Shown: positions 24,307-33,953, numbered from the stretch's first letter. The stretch: 64,000 nucleotides of DNA from Rubricoccus sp038746605 (GCA_038746605.1 JBCDKM010000008.1:101448-165447); one strand, 5' to 3'. The notes: generated by a model from the letters alone, not told the origin. A program made the numbers and translations.

Positions 24307-24858
24307 CTACGCCTCGCCCTGGAGGGCAGGGCCACGCCGGGGAAGGAGGGCACTCACGTCGAGAAGCTGCCACGGGCGACCGTTCACCCAGATGGCACAG
24401 CGGCGACGTTCGGCTCGGGCGACCAACTCATGAGCTAGCGTGACGTAGGGCGCGAAGTGGCGCCGAATGTGGAGGCGGAACGGCAGGCCCTCCACACCTC
24501 TCGCGACCAGCGTGAGTCCTGCGTCGTCCACCTCGACGCGCTCCACTGCGCTCCACGAGACTGCCATCTGGCGCCGACCCGCGTCCAACGCGACGACGTG
24601 CCGCGAGGAGACCGCCACGCGCCAGACTCGTCGGCGCAGCTTCGCGAGGCGGCGGATGGTTAGAGCGGCGTGGATTGTCAGGAGCGTGCCTGCTACCACA
24701 GGGATCCAGAGTCCGCCGCCTACCGTCAGGGCGAGCGCGGGGGCCCCGATGCCGACTCCCATGCTCGCCACGCCGAACCGGAGAAGCGCGCGCCGCATCT
24801 TGCGCTGCGCGCGCAGCAGTGCGCACGGGTCGTCGTGGATGTGGGGGCCGCAGGGCAT
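24307..24858 (-). CDS. Membrane protein with C-terminal PH-like domain
   Basis: 183 residues. Two hydrophobic helices at about 25-48 and 50-68 are followed by a basic linker (RRLAKLRRRVWRVAV) and a beta-rich region of about 90 residues (SSRHVVALDAGRRQMAVSW, then ERVEVDDAGLTLVARG) that resembles the PH-like domain of bacterial DUF2244/YcxB-type membrane proteins. The function is unknown. No operon partner. Confidence 0.6.
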   Translation of the reverse strand: MPCGPHIHDDPCALLRAQRKMRRALLRFGVASMGVGIGAPALALTVGGGLWIPVVAGTLLTIHAALTIRRLAKLRRRVWRVAVSSRHVVALDAGRRQMAVSWSAVERVEVDDAGLTLVARGVEGLPFRLHIRRHFAPYVTLAHELVARAERRRCAIWVNGRPWQLLDVSALLPRRGPALQGEA

Positions 24859-25042
24859 CGGTCCGAGAGAGAGGCGTGTGTGAGATTCCTGAGAAGAGAA
24901 GCGGTTCCAGACAATCTAGAGCAGCGACGTTCCACGGAACCGGGTGCTAAGTCCTCACGGCTACTGCTTCACATCCACGGTCAGATGCCTTCCCAACAGG
25001 CGGCTCGATGGCGTAGCCTGCAGTCGTCCGCCTCGTCTCGCT

Positions 25043-27568
25043 ATGCGCTCCTGGATCACGCTCTTCTTCCTCCTAGCTGCCTCCATCGCGGCGGCTGTCT
25101 TCTTCCACTCAGCCCCCGAGGCGGGCACACTCGTCGGTGCAGACTACGAGCCCGAGGACACCATCCCCGGCCCCGTGGAGCCGAGCGACTGGTTCTACCG
25201 CCAGCGCGCGTTCCCCGAAGGCCGACTCGACCAGGGTGCCTTCGTCGCAGCGCAGCGCCAGGCGGCGGCCATGAAGACGGGCAGTGGCCCCGCGTGGACC
25301 TTCGCGGGGCCGACGAATGTGGGGGGGCGCGTGACCTCGCTCGCGGTCGAGAGCTTCGACGCGTTCTACGCTGGGACGGGCTCCGGAGGTCTCTTCAAGA
25401 CGACCGATGGCGGCGCGTCCTTCGCGCCGGTCGGTGACGATGTGTTCTCGCTCTCTATCGGAGACGTAGCGTTGGATCCGCAAGACCCGCAGACGGTCTG
25501 GGTGGGGACCGGCGAGTCCAACGGCGGGGGCGGAAGCCTGACCTACGGCGGGAGCGGTCTGTACCGCTCGCGCGACGGCGGGCAGACGTGGGAGCCCAGA
25601 GGGCTTGACGCGACGGGTACCATCGGGCGGATCGTGGTCCACCCGACGGACTCAGACCGCGTTTGGGTGGCCGCTGCAGGCAAGCTCTTCGAGAAAGACG
25701 ACGCGCGTGGCGTCTTCCGCACCACCGACGGCGGTACGACCTGGACGCGCACCCTCGCCGTGGACGACTCCACGGGGGCTATCGATCTCGTGGTCAACCC
25801 CCGCTCGCCGGACACACTCTACGCCGCTACGTGGACTCGCCAGCGGCGTCCCGACCTTCGTCGCTATGGCGGTCCTGGCTCCGGCGTCTGGCGCTCCGCC
25901 GATGGAGGTGCCACGTGGTCCCGTCTCACGAACGGTCTCCCTTCCGGCAGTCTTGGTCGTATCGGCGTCGCCGTGGCCGCGAGCCGCCCCAACGTGGTCT
26001 ACGCCGTGCTCACAGACACCATCGGCAACACCATCGGGACATACCGCTCCACCGACGGCGGCGATACCTGGACCTCGCTTCCGGGCGCGGACAGCGTCAG
26101 CTACGGGTGGTGGTTCGGACAGATCCGCGTGGACCCGACGGACTGGCGCCGTGTCTGGACACCCTGGCTGAACCTGTACCGCTCCAGCAACGCGGGCGGC
26201 ACCTGGAGCTACCAGAGTGGCACGATGCACGTGGACCACCATGCGCTCTGGATCGACCCGGGCAACCCGGACCGTATGATCGCAGGCAACGACGGCGGTG
26301 TCTACCGCACCACCAACGGCGGCGCCACCAGCGTGCTCTGGCAGAAGGCGACCGGCGGCTTCCCGGCCACTCAGTTCTACACCGTCGAGATCGACGCGAG
26401 CGAGCCAGACCGCCTGTACGGCGGGACGCAGGACAACGGCACCAACCGCACGCTCACAGGCGCGCTCGATGACTGGACTCGCATCTTCGGCGGCGACGGT
26501 CACTATGTCCTCGTGGATCCCGACGACAACCGCTTCGTCTACGCCTCCTTCCAGTACGGCAACCTCTTCCGTTCCACCAACGGCGGCACCGAGTTCCGTG
26601 GCATCACGCCGCCGGACACTCGCGCGAACTGGAGCGCGCCGGTCGTTTTCGCGCCGACGGACCCGGAGACGCTGTACTACGGGGGCACGCGCGTCTGGCG
26701 GAGCACCAACCGAGGCTCCGACTGGACCGCGATCTCCCCGGATCTGACCGGTGGCCCCGGGCCTACGAGTCTCATCTACGGCACGCTGACCACAATTGGG
26801 GCCTCGCCCGCCTCGGGACGGATCTGGGCGGGGACAGACGACGGTAGGGTCTGGACCTCCGCGAACGGTTCGTCATGGATCAACGTGAGCGCCGGGCTTC
26901 CGACCCGCTGGGTGACGCGCATCACGCCCCACCCGACGGATCCCGACGGCGCCATCGCGACGCTCTCCGGCTTCCGCTGGGGCGAGGACACTGCCCACAT
27001 CTATGCCACCTCCGACGGCGGTGCCACCTGGACGAACATCGGCGCGGGCCTCCCGGACGCGCCCGCCAACGACGTACTCTTCGATCCCGCTCGCCCGGAC
27101 CGCATTCTTCTCGCGACGGACGTGGGCACGTTCTGGACCGAGAACGACGGCGCGATCTGGCGCCCACTCGGCAGCGGTCTTCCAATGGTGCCCGTGACCG
27201 ACCTCGACATCGCAGGTCGGAGCCTCGTGGCCGGGACGTACGGGCGCGGGATGTACCGGCTGGACTTGGACGGGCTGGTGGTCAGCACCGACGGCCAGCC
27301 GGAGACATCGGATCTACGCCTGACCGTCGCGCCCAACCCGGTGCGCGACGTGACCACGCTGCGGTTCGTGCTGGAGTCGCCGGGCGAAGTGTCCGTTCGC
27401 ATCTACGACGCGCGGGGGCGCGAGGTGCTGGAGGTACCCTCGCGCGCGCTTCCGGCCGGAGCGGCGACGGTCTCGCTAGACCTGTCGGGTGTAGCACCCG
27501 GCGCCTACCTCGTCCGCCTCGGTACCGCGGCGGGGGGAGCCAGCGCGCGCCTCGCGGTGGTGCGGTGA
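25043..27568 (+). CDS. Large secreted BNR/sortilin-type repeat protein with T9SS sorting domain
   Basis: 841 residues. An N-terminal hydrophobic helix (residues 4-22) serves as signal peptide or anchor. Residues 100-740 contain repeated Asp-box/BNR motifs of the type STDGGDTW (for example SRDGGQTWEP, TTDGGTTWTR, SADGGATWSR, TSDGGATWTN), which predict a multi-bladed beta-propeller like VPS10/sortilin or xyloglucanase-type proteins. The last 85 residues form a T9SS type A sorting domain (LTVAPNPVRDVTTLRF, VSVRIYDARGREV, VAPGAYLVRLG). The protein is expected to be secreted or attached to the cell surface. No glycosidase residues could be assigned. A terminator follows. Confidence 0.9.
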   Translation: MRSWITLFFLLAASIAAAVFFHSAPEAGTLVGADYEPEDTIPGPVEPSDWFYRQRAFPEGRLDQGAFVAAQRQAAAMKTGSGPAWTFAGPTNVGGRVTSLAVESFDAFYAGTGSGGLFKTTDGGASFAPVGDDVFSLSIGDVALDPQDPQTVWVGTGESNGGGGSLTYGGSGLYRSRDGGQTWEPRGLDATGTIGRIVVHPTDSDRVWVAAAGKLFEKDDARGVFRTTDGGTTWTRTLAVDDSTGAIDLVVNPRSPDTLYAATWTRQRRPDLRRYGGPGSGVWRSADGGATWSRLTNGLPSGSLGRIGVAVAASRPNVVYAVLTDTIGNTIGTYRSTDGGDTWTSLPGADSVSYGWWFGQIRVDPTDWRRVWTPWLNLYRSSNAGGTWSYQSGTMHVDHHALWIDPGNPDRMIAGNDGGVYRTTNGGATSVLWQKATGGFPATQFYTVEIDASEPDRLYGGTQDNGTNRTLTGALDDWTRIFGGDGHYVLVDPDDNRFVYASFQYGNLFRSTNGGTEFRGITPPDTRANWSAPVVFAPTDPETLYYGGTRVWRSTNRGSDWTAISPDLTGGPGPTSLIYGTLTTIGASPASGRIWAGTDDGRVWTSANGSSWINVSAGLPTRWVTRITPHPTDPDGAIATLSGFRWGEDTAHIYATSDGGATWTNIGAGLPDAPANDVLFDPARPDRILLATDVGTFWTENDGAIWRPLGSGLPMVPVTDLDIAGRSLVAGTYGRGMYRLDLDGLVVSTDGQPETSDLRLTVAPNPVRDVTTLRFVLESPGEVSVRIYDARGREVLEVPSRALPAGAATVSLDLSGVAPGAYLVRLGTAAGGASARLAVVR

Positions 27569-27576
27569 CAACAGAG

Positions 27577-27613
27577 CGCCGCCCCCCGAACTGGCGGGAG
27601 GCGGCGGATTTTC
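27577..27613 (+). terminator. Rho-independent terminator after the BNR-repeat gene
   Basis: A seven-base-pair stem (CGCCGCC at 27577-27583 with GGCGGCG at 27600-27606) is extended by inner C/G pairs and followed by GATTTTCC. This convergent junction has a terminator and no palindromic repeat. Confidence 0.75.
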
Positions 27614-27633
27614 CAGAACAGCGAGACTAGGTG

Positions 27634-28080
27634 TCAACGCCGAGTCACAGCAACACTCTTCGTGGGTGTGAAGATGGTACCAGATGTGGTCACGACCTCC
27701 GCTCGGAGCGTAAAGCTTCCGCCGAATGGGCTACCTGCCACAGCAGAAACCGATGGACCGGGGCAACCCGTGCTGGACTTCGAGGCGGTGGTGTTGTCCG
27801 TCTCGCCTTCCTGAAGGAACTCACAAGCGAGCGAGCCATTCCCGGTGATGGTCCACGTGACGGCAGCGCCCGCACATGATGTGCTGTTGCTGAGTTGGTA
27901 GCTCGTCGTGGAGCCGAACCGGACGGAGTTCGGACCCTGGATGATGCAGCGGGAGAGGGCAGCCTTGTCTGCCGACACCACCTCGGTGACCGCGGAGTCG
28001 AGACTGACCTCGGGGGCGGCCGTGTCACAGGCGGAGAGGCCCAAGAGGGCAAAGACGGCGAGGAAAAGGGAGAGACGCAT
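27634..28080 (-). CDS. Secreted lipoprotein, 148 aa
   Basis: The signal sequence MRLSLFLAVFALLGLSAC ends in lipobox LSAC (Cys18). The mature part is Ser/Thr-rich with three further cysteines (RCIIQG, TSCAGAAV, LACEF) plus one in STGCPGP, and it has an immunoglobulin-like beta alternation (VTWTITGNGS, GGSFTLRAEVVTTSG). The function is unknown; it could be a small surface adhesin-like lipoprotein. It diverges from the histidine kinase gene starting at 28232. Confidence 0.75.
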   Translation of the reverse strand: MRLSLFLAVFALLGLSACDTAAPEVSLDSAVTEVVSADKAALSRCIIQGPNSVRFGSTTSYQLSNSTSCAGAAVTWTITGNGSLACEFLQEGETDNTTASKSSTGCPGPSVSAVAGSPFGGSFTLRAEVVTTSGTIFTPTKSVAVTRR

Positions 28081-28231
28081 AAACGCGGGGGGTAATGGGG
28101 AACCCCACGCTAGCCCGTTCCGACCTCTCTCTCCGAGACCTCTCCCGTCTCTCTTGACCGGTCGGTACCGATGAAACGAAACAGCCGGGGCAGACTCCTA
28201 GGGGTAGCCACGCGCGCGGGTAGCTTCCCCC

Positions 28232-29452
28232 GTGCCATTCCCAGTGCCCTTCCTCTTTTTTCTCACGATAGCCCTCGCTCCCGTCGCGCTATCGGCCCCA
28301 TCAGACGGCCCGCCGACTGACGTGGATATCGCCATGCGCGCTGGGCCGTTCGACACCTTCGAGGACTTCGCGGCGTGGTACGATTCCACCCGAGGGCCAC
28401 GCCTTCCAGAGATTGGCCTCACCCCCGCGACTGGTCCCACAGACGAAGCCGCCTACTTCTTCGTCGTCGGTGCCGATAGTTCCATCTGGGTGCAGACCCC
28501 CACGGGCACGATGGTGCAGATGGACGCGTACGCGGCGTGGCAGGTCGGCGAGAGCGTCTCTGCCCGCCTCGGCTTCGACGAGCGCGAGATCGAGGGCCTC
28601 GGTTACGGCTACGAGGACGGGCGGCTTTACCTCTACCTCACCCAAAGTGCTCCTGTCGTGGGGGCGGGGGTTGTCGCGTTGCTCCTCGTGACCGGGAGTC
28701 TGTGGGGGGTGTATCGCCTGTGGGTGCGGCTCCAGCACGCGAGGGAGCAGGGGCGTCGCCTCGCAGAGTCGCGGCGGCGGCTCGCAGACAGTCGCGAGGC
28801 CGAACGCCTCCGCCTAGCCCAAGACCTGCACGATGGCCCGCTACAGGATCTCCAGGCCCTTCGGATGCAGTTGGGCGTAGCTGCTCGGCAAGCCCGTCGG
28901 TCCACTGCGGCCCCCGATGTTCACCCGCTCGGGACAGCCGTCGAAGCCGTCCAGGACGACCTCGCGCGGGTCGCGGTCGAGTTGCGCGAGATCTCCGAGG
29001 GCTTGCGCCCTCCCGTGCTCGCGTCCTTTGGCCTGGCCGCGGCCGTGCGCGCGCTCACCCAGCGGCTCAGGACGCTCTATCCCGCCGTCGATTTCGACCT
29101 TCGCTTCGAAGACACGGGCACGGACCTCCCGGAAGCGCCTCGCCTCGCGCTCTACCGTATTGCGCAGGAGTCTCTCTCCAATGCTCTCAAGCACGGGGAC
29201 CCGACGACCATCCGTGTCCAGTACGAGCGGTTCGTGCAGGAAGGCGCCGCCCTCACCATCGAAGACGACGGGGCCGGATTCACCGTGCCGGACTCGCTGG
29301 ACGCGTTCGAGACCGACGGCCACCTCGGTCTCTCCGGCATGGCCGAGCGCGCCGAGTCCATCGGGAGTACGCTGCAGGTCCAAAGTCGACCGGGCCGCAC
29401 GCGGCTTTCCGTCCGTATTCCGGGCACTGCCTTTCCATCCACTGACTCATGA
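28232..29452 (+). CDS. NarL-type sensor histidine kinase
   Basis: 406 residues starting with GTG. It has a signal peptide (1-20), an extracytoplasmic domain of about 120 residues, a membrane helix at about 142-162, a coiled linker (LAESRRRLADSREAERLRLA), a HisKA_3 dimerisation helix with DLHDGPLQDL (His200), and a HATPase domain (QESLSNALKHG, EDDGAGFTVP, GLSGMAERAES). Its stop overlaps the start of the response regulator gene by four bases (ATGA), so the two form a two-component pair. The signal sensed is unknown. Confidence 0.92.
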   Translation: MPFPVPFLFFLTIALAPVALSAPSDGPPTDVDIAMRAGPFDTFEDFAAWYDSTRGPRLPEIGLTPATGPTDEAAYFFVVGADSSIWVQTPTGTMVQMDAYAAWQVGESVSARLGFDEREIEGLGYGYEDGRLYLYLTQSAPVVGAGVVALLLVTGSLWGVYRLWVRLQHAREQGRRLAESRRRLADSREAERLRLAQDLHDGPLQDLQALRMQLGVAARQARRSTAAPDVHPLGTAVEAVQDDLARVAVELREISEGLRPPVLASFGLAAAVRALTQRLRTLYPAVDFDLRFEDTGTDLPEAPRLALYRIAQESLSNALKHGDPTTIRVQYERFVQEGAALTIEDDGAGFTVPDSLDAFETDGHLGLSGMAERAESIGSTLQVQSRPGRTRLSVRIPGTAFPSTDS

Positions 29453-30099
29453 CGAGCCCCCATCCGCCGTACCGCTTGATCGTTGCCGATGACCACCCGC
29501 TGTGGCGCCGAGGCGTATGCGATCTCTTCAACAGCGAGCCAGACCTGGAGGTCGTCGGGGAAGCCTCCGATGGTGCCGAGGCCCTTCGATTGCTCCGCAC
29601 CGTCGAGGCGGACGTGGTCATCCTGGACATGCAGATGCCTGAACTGACCGGCGTGGATGTGACAAACGCCATCCGCGAGGAGGGTCTCGATATCCAGATC
29701 CTCGCGCTCTCCGCATACGACGAGCCCGAGTACGTCTCGGGACTGATGTCCCAGGGCGCGGCCGGATACATCACAAAAGAGAAGCCGCCGGAGGTGCTGC
29801 TGGAGGCCGTTCGGGCGGTCGCGAAGGGCGAGGGGCGCTGGTTCGTGCGCGCGCCCGTTCCGGCGGACGAGATGGTGGGCCTCTCGCGGCGCGAGCGTGA
29901 GGTGCTGGCGGCTCTCTGCGACGGGCTGTCCAACAAAGAAATCGCGGCGTCGCTGTTCATTTCCGAGAACACGGTCCGCAACCACCTGGGGAGCCTCTAT
30001 CTGAAGCTCGGCGTGGAGACAGCGCGGCAGGCCGTGGCGTGGGCGTGGCGTCGGGGCCTCGGCACGAGCCTCTCGTCGGGCACGGCCGACGAGGGCTGA
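29449..30099 (+). CDS. NarL/FixJ-type response regulator
   Basis: 216 residues. The receiver domain is complete: acidic pair Asp14-Asp15, phospho-acceptor Asp60 in VVILDMQMP, Ser in LALSAYDE, and Lys in YITKEK. A LuxR-type helix-turn-helix follows (LSRREREVLAALCDGLSNKE, SENTVRNHLGSLYLKLG). Partner of the kinase at 28232. The C-terminal tail of Ser/Gly residues is likely disordered. A short-form palindromic repeat follows. Confidence 0.95.
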   Translation: MTSPHPPYRLIVADDHPLWRRGVCDLFNSEPDLEVVGEASDGAEALRLLRTVEADVVILDMQMPELTGVDVTNAIREEGLDIQILALSAYDEPEYVSGLMSQGAAGYITKEKPPEVLLEAVRAVAKGEGRWFVRAPVPADEMVGLSRREREVLAALCDGLSNKEIAASLFISENTVRNHLGSLYLKLGVETARQAVAWAWRRGLGTSLSSGTADEG

Positions 30100-30105
30100 C
30101 CCTGC

Positions 30106-30125
30106 CCGCCTCGGCGCCGAGGCGA
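30106..30125. repeat. Palindromic repeat, short form (CG centre)
   Basis: Arms CCGCCTCGG / CCGAGGCGA (one mismatch) around CG, seven bases after the response-regulator stop codon. Confidence 0.8.
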
Positions 30126-30259
30126 GAGCCCGCACGCGGGCGGGTGAGGTCGGGGCAAAAAGGGGGCACCAGTCGGTATCGACCAGGGGGATGCTCGGTT
30201 GTGCCCTAGTGCCCAGGAGCAGGAGATCAGACCTTCTGGTCGACCCAGACCCCACCTCC

Positions 30260-31051
30260 ATGACACGATCCGTCTACCTCCTGTGCACGCTTCTACTCGT
30301 CCTCTCGGCCTGCGATACCGGCGAGTCGCCTGCTGATCTCGCCGATGCGGATCGCGAGATGATTGAGGCCGTGGCCCGTTCCTCCTCGGAGACGGTCCCG
30401 TTGACGGCCCCACTTCCATCCGCCTCGGCCGTTCAGACCGGCCTCTCCGTCGATCTCGGCACGCACGACGCCGCCAACTTCTACTTCGACTCTGAACTGA
30501 AGCCAGGCTATCAGGTGGATCCCCTTTATCGGGAGGAGCAGTGGCGCGTGGATATCCACTCGCAGTCTGTCACTGCGAGCGGAGCACTGGAGACGATGAC
30601 CGTTACTCGCTACCAGCCGGGCTCAGTCACCGGCAGGTACGACATCCAGATGGCCTGGCCCGGCATCGATGCCGACGCGGTGCAAGTGTGCTGGTGGAGC
30701 GGCGACCCCTCCTCGCTTACGCAGTTGGGCTGCGAGCGCGTGCTCGTGCATCGCACCGCCGACGGCCAGCGCGCCAACGGCGAGTTTGTCGACCTCGGCA
30801 CTGCTGACGAGGAGGGCAAGTCCTACCATAAATTGCCCAGCGGCCGCATCGTGATCGACTACGAGGAGGAGATCAACGGCGGCGCGCGCCTGATGAGCCC
30901 CCAAGGGCAACTCTTCCAGGGCGTCACGTTCGTCTCCATCCGCTTCCTCGACACGGACGTCATCGGCGACCCCGCCGCTCCTGCGCAGCGAATCGTCTTC
31001 GACTGGCACCCGACGGTCGACCTCTGGCTCACGCGCCAGGATCTCTACTAG
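30260..31051 (+). CDS. Lipoprotein, 263 aa
   Basis: The start at 30260 gives MTRSVYLLCTLLLVLSAC with lipobox LSAC (Cys18). The mature protein begins acidic (DTGESPADLADADREMIEA) and continues with beta-rich sequence, for example MTVTRYQPGSVTGRYDIQM and RLMSPQGQLFQGVTFVSIRFLD. Two cysteines lie in VQVCWWSGDPSSLTQLGC. No enzyme motif is seen and I do not recognise the family. It follows the two-component genes but is separated from them by 160 bases and a repeat, so it is probably a separate unit. Confidence 0.72.
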   Translation: MTRSVYLLCTLLLVLSACDTGESPADLADADREMIEAVARSSSETVPLTAPLPSASAVQTGLSVDLGTHDAANFYFDSELKPGYQVDPLYREEQWRVDIHSQSVTASGALETMTVTRYQPGSVTGRYDIQMAWPGIDADAVQVCWWSGDPSSLTQLGCERVLVHRTADGQRANGEFVDLGTADEEGKSYHKLPSGRIVIDYEEEINGGARLMSPQGQLFQGVTFVSIRFLDTDVIGDPAAPAQRIVFDWHPTVDLWLTRQDLY

Positions 31052-31069
31052 GCCTCCCGCTCGCTCCGT

Positions 31070-31089
31070 CCGCCTCGGTGCCGAGGCGG
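31070..31089. repeat. Palindromic repeat, short form (TG centre)
   Basis: Perfect arms CCGCCTCGG / CCGAGGCGG around TG between convergent genes ending at 31051 and 31106. Confidence 0.9.
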
Positions 31090-31105
31090 GCGGACTCGCC
31101 GTTGG

Positions 31106-32671
31106 CTATGCGGCCATCGGTACCGGGCGGATCTCCGCCTCCGAGACGGTCTCTCGCTTTGGAGTGGCAGGACCTGTTACCAGTCGCGCGAGGGCGGCGC
31201 CCGCGAACAGAATCCCGAGGGATGCCGCGACGGCCCGAGGGATGGAGGTGAACGCCAGCGTTTGCACGAGTAGCGCCAGCAGCCCCGCTGGGACCGAGGC
31301 CAAGAGCGGTAGGAACCGCGCCGCTGCACTGAACCGGTCGGAGCGCTTCGAGAATGGCGTGGAGCGGTGGACGAGGGCGTAGAGCCGTGTGGTGAGCGTG
31401 ACCACGGCAAACCAGAAGAGGACGTGCACGAGCGCGTGGAGCGCGGGCATCTGGAAGGCCAGCACGAGGGCTAGGATCGCGTGGAGCGGGAGCAGGACAC
31501 GGAACGCGAGCGCTTGCTGCGCACCGAGTTGGAGCCGCCTCGGGCGAGCGTCGGGGAGGGTGGCGAAGACCCACGAGGCGCGGTCGTGGTCGGAGACCTG
31601 GACGGTCTGGACGAGCGTCTGCGCACAGAAGAGCAGGATGACGAGCAGCGAGAGGTGCAGCTGCGTCTCCTGCAGGCCGAGAACGTTCTCGGGGCCGTGG
31701 ATGAAGAGGCTTTCCAGGCCACCCGCTACCCAGCCGAAGAGCGCGAACCCGAGCGGGAGCAGCGCTGCAGGCCAGAGCCGCCCGCGCACGATCCGGTCGC
31801 GTGTGATAGCGGCCAAGGCGAAGCCGTACGCCGCCCGCGCCGGTCCACCCCGCACCGCCAGCCGCTCCGGCCAGAGTAGAGCATTCTGGCCGTGATCATG
31901 GGCCTCGGCCCAGCGCGCCGCTGCCGCCATCTTGTCCAACAGTGCGAAGTAGCGCGAAGGGAACACGACCGCGAACGCTACCACCAGCACGCCGACGGCC
32001 CCCACGAGAAGCGCGAGGCCGAGAGTCGGGCGGCCCGTCATCGCGTCGGCGAGCCAGGCGGCGGGCCACCACGGCGCACTGGCCGCCTCCGGGCTCGCGC
32101 CGATCCACTGGTAGCCGAGCACGAGCGCCGCCACGAGAAGCGTCCGCGAGACGGAGAGAGCAGGACGCAGGACGCGCGGCGTCAGCACGAGGGTGACGGC
32201 CCAGAGTACCGCGAGGCTGATCCCGGCCGTCCATGCCACGCCGCCCGCTACCAGCGCTCCGACTTCCGTTCCAGCGACGGCCCCATGGGTCATCCCGATT
32301 CGCACCGCTACGGGCACTGCCACCGATACCGCCATCATCGCGACGTAGGCCCCGATGCCGAGCAGCCTCGCGCCGTAGTGCTGCCGCTCTGTGGCCGGAA
32401 ACGTCGCCAGCCAGGCGTTCTCTTTCGGGCGTCCCATCAACTCGTCGTAGGAGCCGACCACGCCGAATGCCGCCAGCACGACCCCGAAGGACGCGGCCAC
32501 GAAGACGGCCTGCTCCGGCGTCGCGTCGCTGAGGGAGAACGCCAGGACGAGGCCGGAGAAGCCGTACGCCAGCAGTGTCATCGCCACGCGCCCAGCGCCC
32601 GGACGCCCCGTCCGCGGATCGCGGATGTCCACGCGAAGCTGAGCGGAGGCGAGTAGGCGAACTGGAGACAC
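31106..32671 (-). CDS. Multi-span integral membrane protein, possibly ABC-2-type permease
   Basis: 521 residues with at least ten hydrophobic helices spread over the full length. The cytoplasmic N-terminus (RLLASAQLRVDIRDPRTGRP) and the motif ELMGRPKENAWLATFPATERQHYGARLLG, followed by spans, resemble permeases of the ABC-2 export type in which a YD..LPaT-like segment follows the second span. No ATPase gene is adjacent, so the transport role is only a possibility. It lies downstream of mltG on the same strand, with a repeat between them. Confidence 0.65.
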   Translation of the reverse strand: MSPVRLLASAQLRVDIRDPRTGRPGAGRVAMTLLAYGFSGLVLAFSLSDATPEQAVFVAASFGVVLAAFGVVGSYDELMGRPKENAWLATFPATERQHYGARLLGIGAYVAMMAVSVAVPVAVRIGMTHGAVAGTEVGALVAGGVAWTAGISLAVLWAVTLVLTPRVLRPALSVSRTLLVAALVLGYQWIGASPEAASAPWWPAAWLADAMTGRPTLGLALLVGAVGVLVVAFAVVFPSRYFALLDKMAAAARWAEAHDHGQNALLWPERLAVRGGPARAAYGFALAAITRDRIVRGRLWPAALLPLGFALFGWVAGGLESLFIHGPENVLGLQETQLHLSLLVILLFCAQTLVQTVQVSDHDRASWVFATLPDARPRRLQLGAQQALAFRVLLPLHAILALVLAFQMPALHALVHVLFWFAVVTLTTRLYALVHRSTPFSKRSDRFSAAARFLPLLASVPAGLLALLVQTLAFTSIPRAVAASLGILFAGAALARLVTGPATPKRETVSEAEIRPVPMAA

Positions 32672-32702
32672 GGGGAGGAAGGAAGAGAAAGGGGGAGTTC
32701 GT

Positions 32703-32722
32703 CGGCCTCGGTGCCGAGGCGG
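32703..32722. repeat. Palindromic repeat, short form (TG centre)
   Basis: Arms CGGCCTCGG / CCGAGGCGG around TG (one mismatched outer position), six bases downstream of the mltG stop codon. Confidence 0.8.
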
Positions 32723-32728
32723 GCCAGG

Positions 32729-33823
32729 CTACTCGTTGGTGGGGGCGCCCGCCTGTTCAGCGGCCTCGGCGCGCTCTCGGGCGTTGCGCTCCCGGATCTG
32801 CGCCTGGAGGAACTGGCTCCAGCGGCGGGCTTTCGCGAGGTGCTCGCCGAGCGTCTCGCTAAAGTCGTGGTATCCCGGGCGCTCCGCGTTGACGACGAAG
32901 AAGAGGTAGTTGTGCTCCTCGTTGTCGAGGACGGCATCGAGGGCCGCATCCGAGGGGTTGTTGATGGGGCCGGGCGGGAGGCCGTCGATGAGGTACGTGT
33001 TGTAGGGGTGCGGGAAGCGGTAGTCCCGGTTGAAGAGGCGGCGCATGGGGCCGCCATCGGTCTGCATGAGGGCGTACTGCACCGTCGGGTCGGCTTCGAG
33101 GCGCATCGTGCCCGCGCTCGTGCGGCCGAGGAGACGGTTCAGGTAGACACCCGCGATGGCGGGTTTCTCCTCGTCGTAGCGGGCCTCCCACTCCACGATG
33201 CTCGCCAGCGTGACGACCTCGTCCGGTGTGAGGCCGAGGGCCTCCGCTTTCGTGAGGCGGTCCTCGTTCCAGTAGCGCTCGTGCCACTCGTGGATGCGCG
33301 AGACGGCCCGGCGCGCGTCCTGCGTCCATCGCACATCGTACGTGTCGCCGCGCATTTCGGCGAAGAGGTGGCGGGTATCCGTGCCGAGTTGCTCCGCGAG
33401 GTCCTCCGCGAAGAGTGCGTCCATGACGGCCGCAGAGTCGGTGTCCATCTGCTCTGCGATGGCGCGCGCGAGGACCGGCGCTGTCCGACCAGCCGGAAGC
33501 GTAATGCGGATGGGGTCCACGATGCCCTTGCGGATTTTGTCCAGGATGGCCCAGTTGCTCATCCCAGGCTCGATGAGGTAATGCCCGGGTTTGACCTGCT
33601 CAGCCCAGCCTGTTACCTCGCCGAAGGTCTGCATGCTCGCGCGAGACGCGAGGGCACCGGCGCTCTCCAGCGAGTCCAGCGCCGCGCCAAAGTCAGAGTC
33701 AGCCGGGATCTTCACGCCGACGGTCTGGGCCTCGGCGACGTTGGGGAAGAACGCGAGCCACGCCACGGCTCCACCTCCGACGAGGGCGAGTAGAAGAACG
33801 ATGGCGGTGAGAGTCTTGCGCAT
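32729..33823 (-). CDS. mltG: Endolytic murein transglycosylase MltG
   Basis: 364 residues with one N-terminal membrane helix (5-25). A LysM-like region follows (VKIPADSDFGAAL, VKPGHYLIEPGMSNWAIL), then the YceG domain: VVTLASIVEWEARYDEEK carries the catalytic Glu211, and NRLLGRTSAGTMRLEADPTV, PYNTYLIDGLPPGPINNP and NYLFFVVN are family segments. The enzyme cuts nascent peptidoglycan glycan strands near the membrane and is proposed to terminate them. All key features are present. It follows queF on the same strand. Confidence 0.95.
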   Translation of the reverse strand: MRKTLTAIVLLLALVGGGAVAWLAFFPNVAEAQTVGVKIPADSDFGAALDSLESAGALASRASMQTFGEVTGWAEQVKPGHYLIEPGMSNWAILDKIRKGIVDPIRITLPAGRTAPVLARAIAEQMDTDSAAVMDALFAEDLAEQLGTDTRHLFAEMRGDTYDVRWTQDARRAVSRIHEWHERYWNEDRLTKAEALGLTPDEVVTLASIVEWEARYDEEKPAIAGVYLNRLLGRTSAGTMRLEADPTVQYALMQTDGGPMRRLFNRDYRFPHPYNTYLIDGLPPGPINNPSDAALDAVLDNEEHNYLFFVVNAERPGYHDFSETLGEHLAKARRWSQFLQAQIRERNARERAEAAEQAGAPTNE

Positions 33824-33921
33824 GGAGCAATGGGACGGGCGTGCCTCGTCAGAGGTCGCGCCATCGGGCGGTGGTGGGATTCAGGTGCGCAGAATGTCGC
33901 GCCAGTGGCGGGCGGGTGCCT

Positions 33922-33941
33922 CCGCCTCGGTTCCGAGGCGG
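33922..33941. repeat. Palindromic repeat, short form (TT centre)
   Basis: Perfect arms CCGCCTCGG / CCGAGGCGG around TT, twelve bases downstream of the queF stop codon. Confidence 0.9.
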
Positions 33942-33953
33942 GCGGAGTGGGGC

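Noticed and set aside
27516..27540. A repeat-like string in the T9SS domain of the BNR protein (CCGCCTCGG followed by TACCGCGGCGG)
   Set aside because: The right arm does not match, and the codons encode the expected sorting-domain sequence YLVRLGTAAGG, so this is likely chance.
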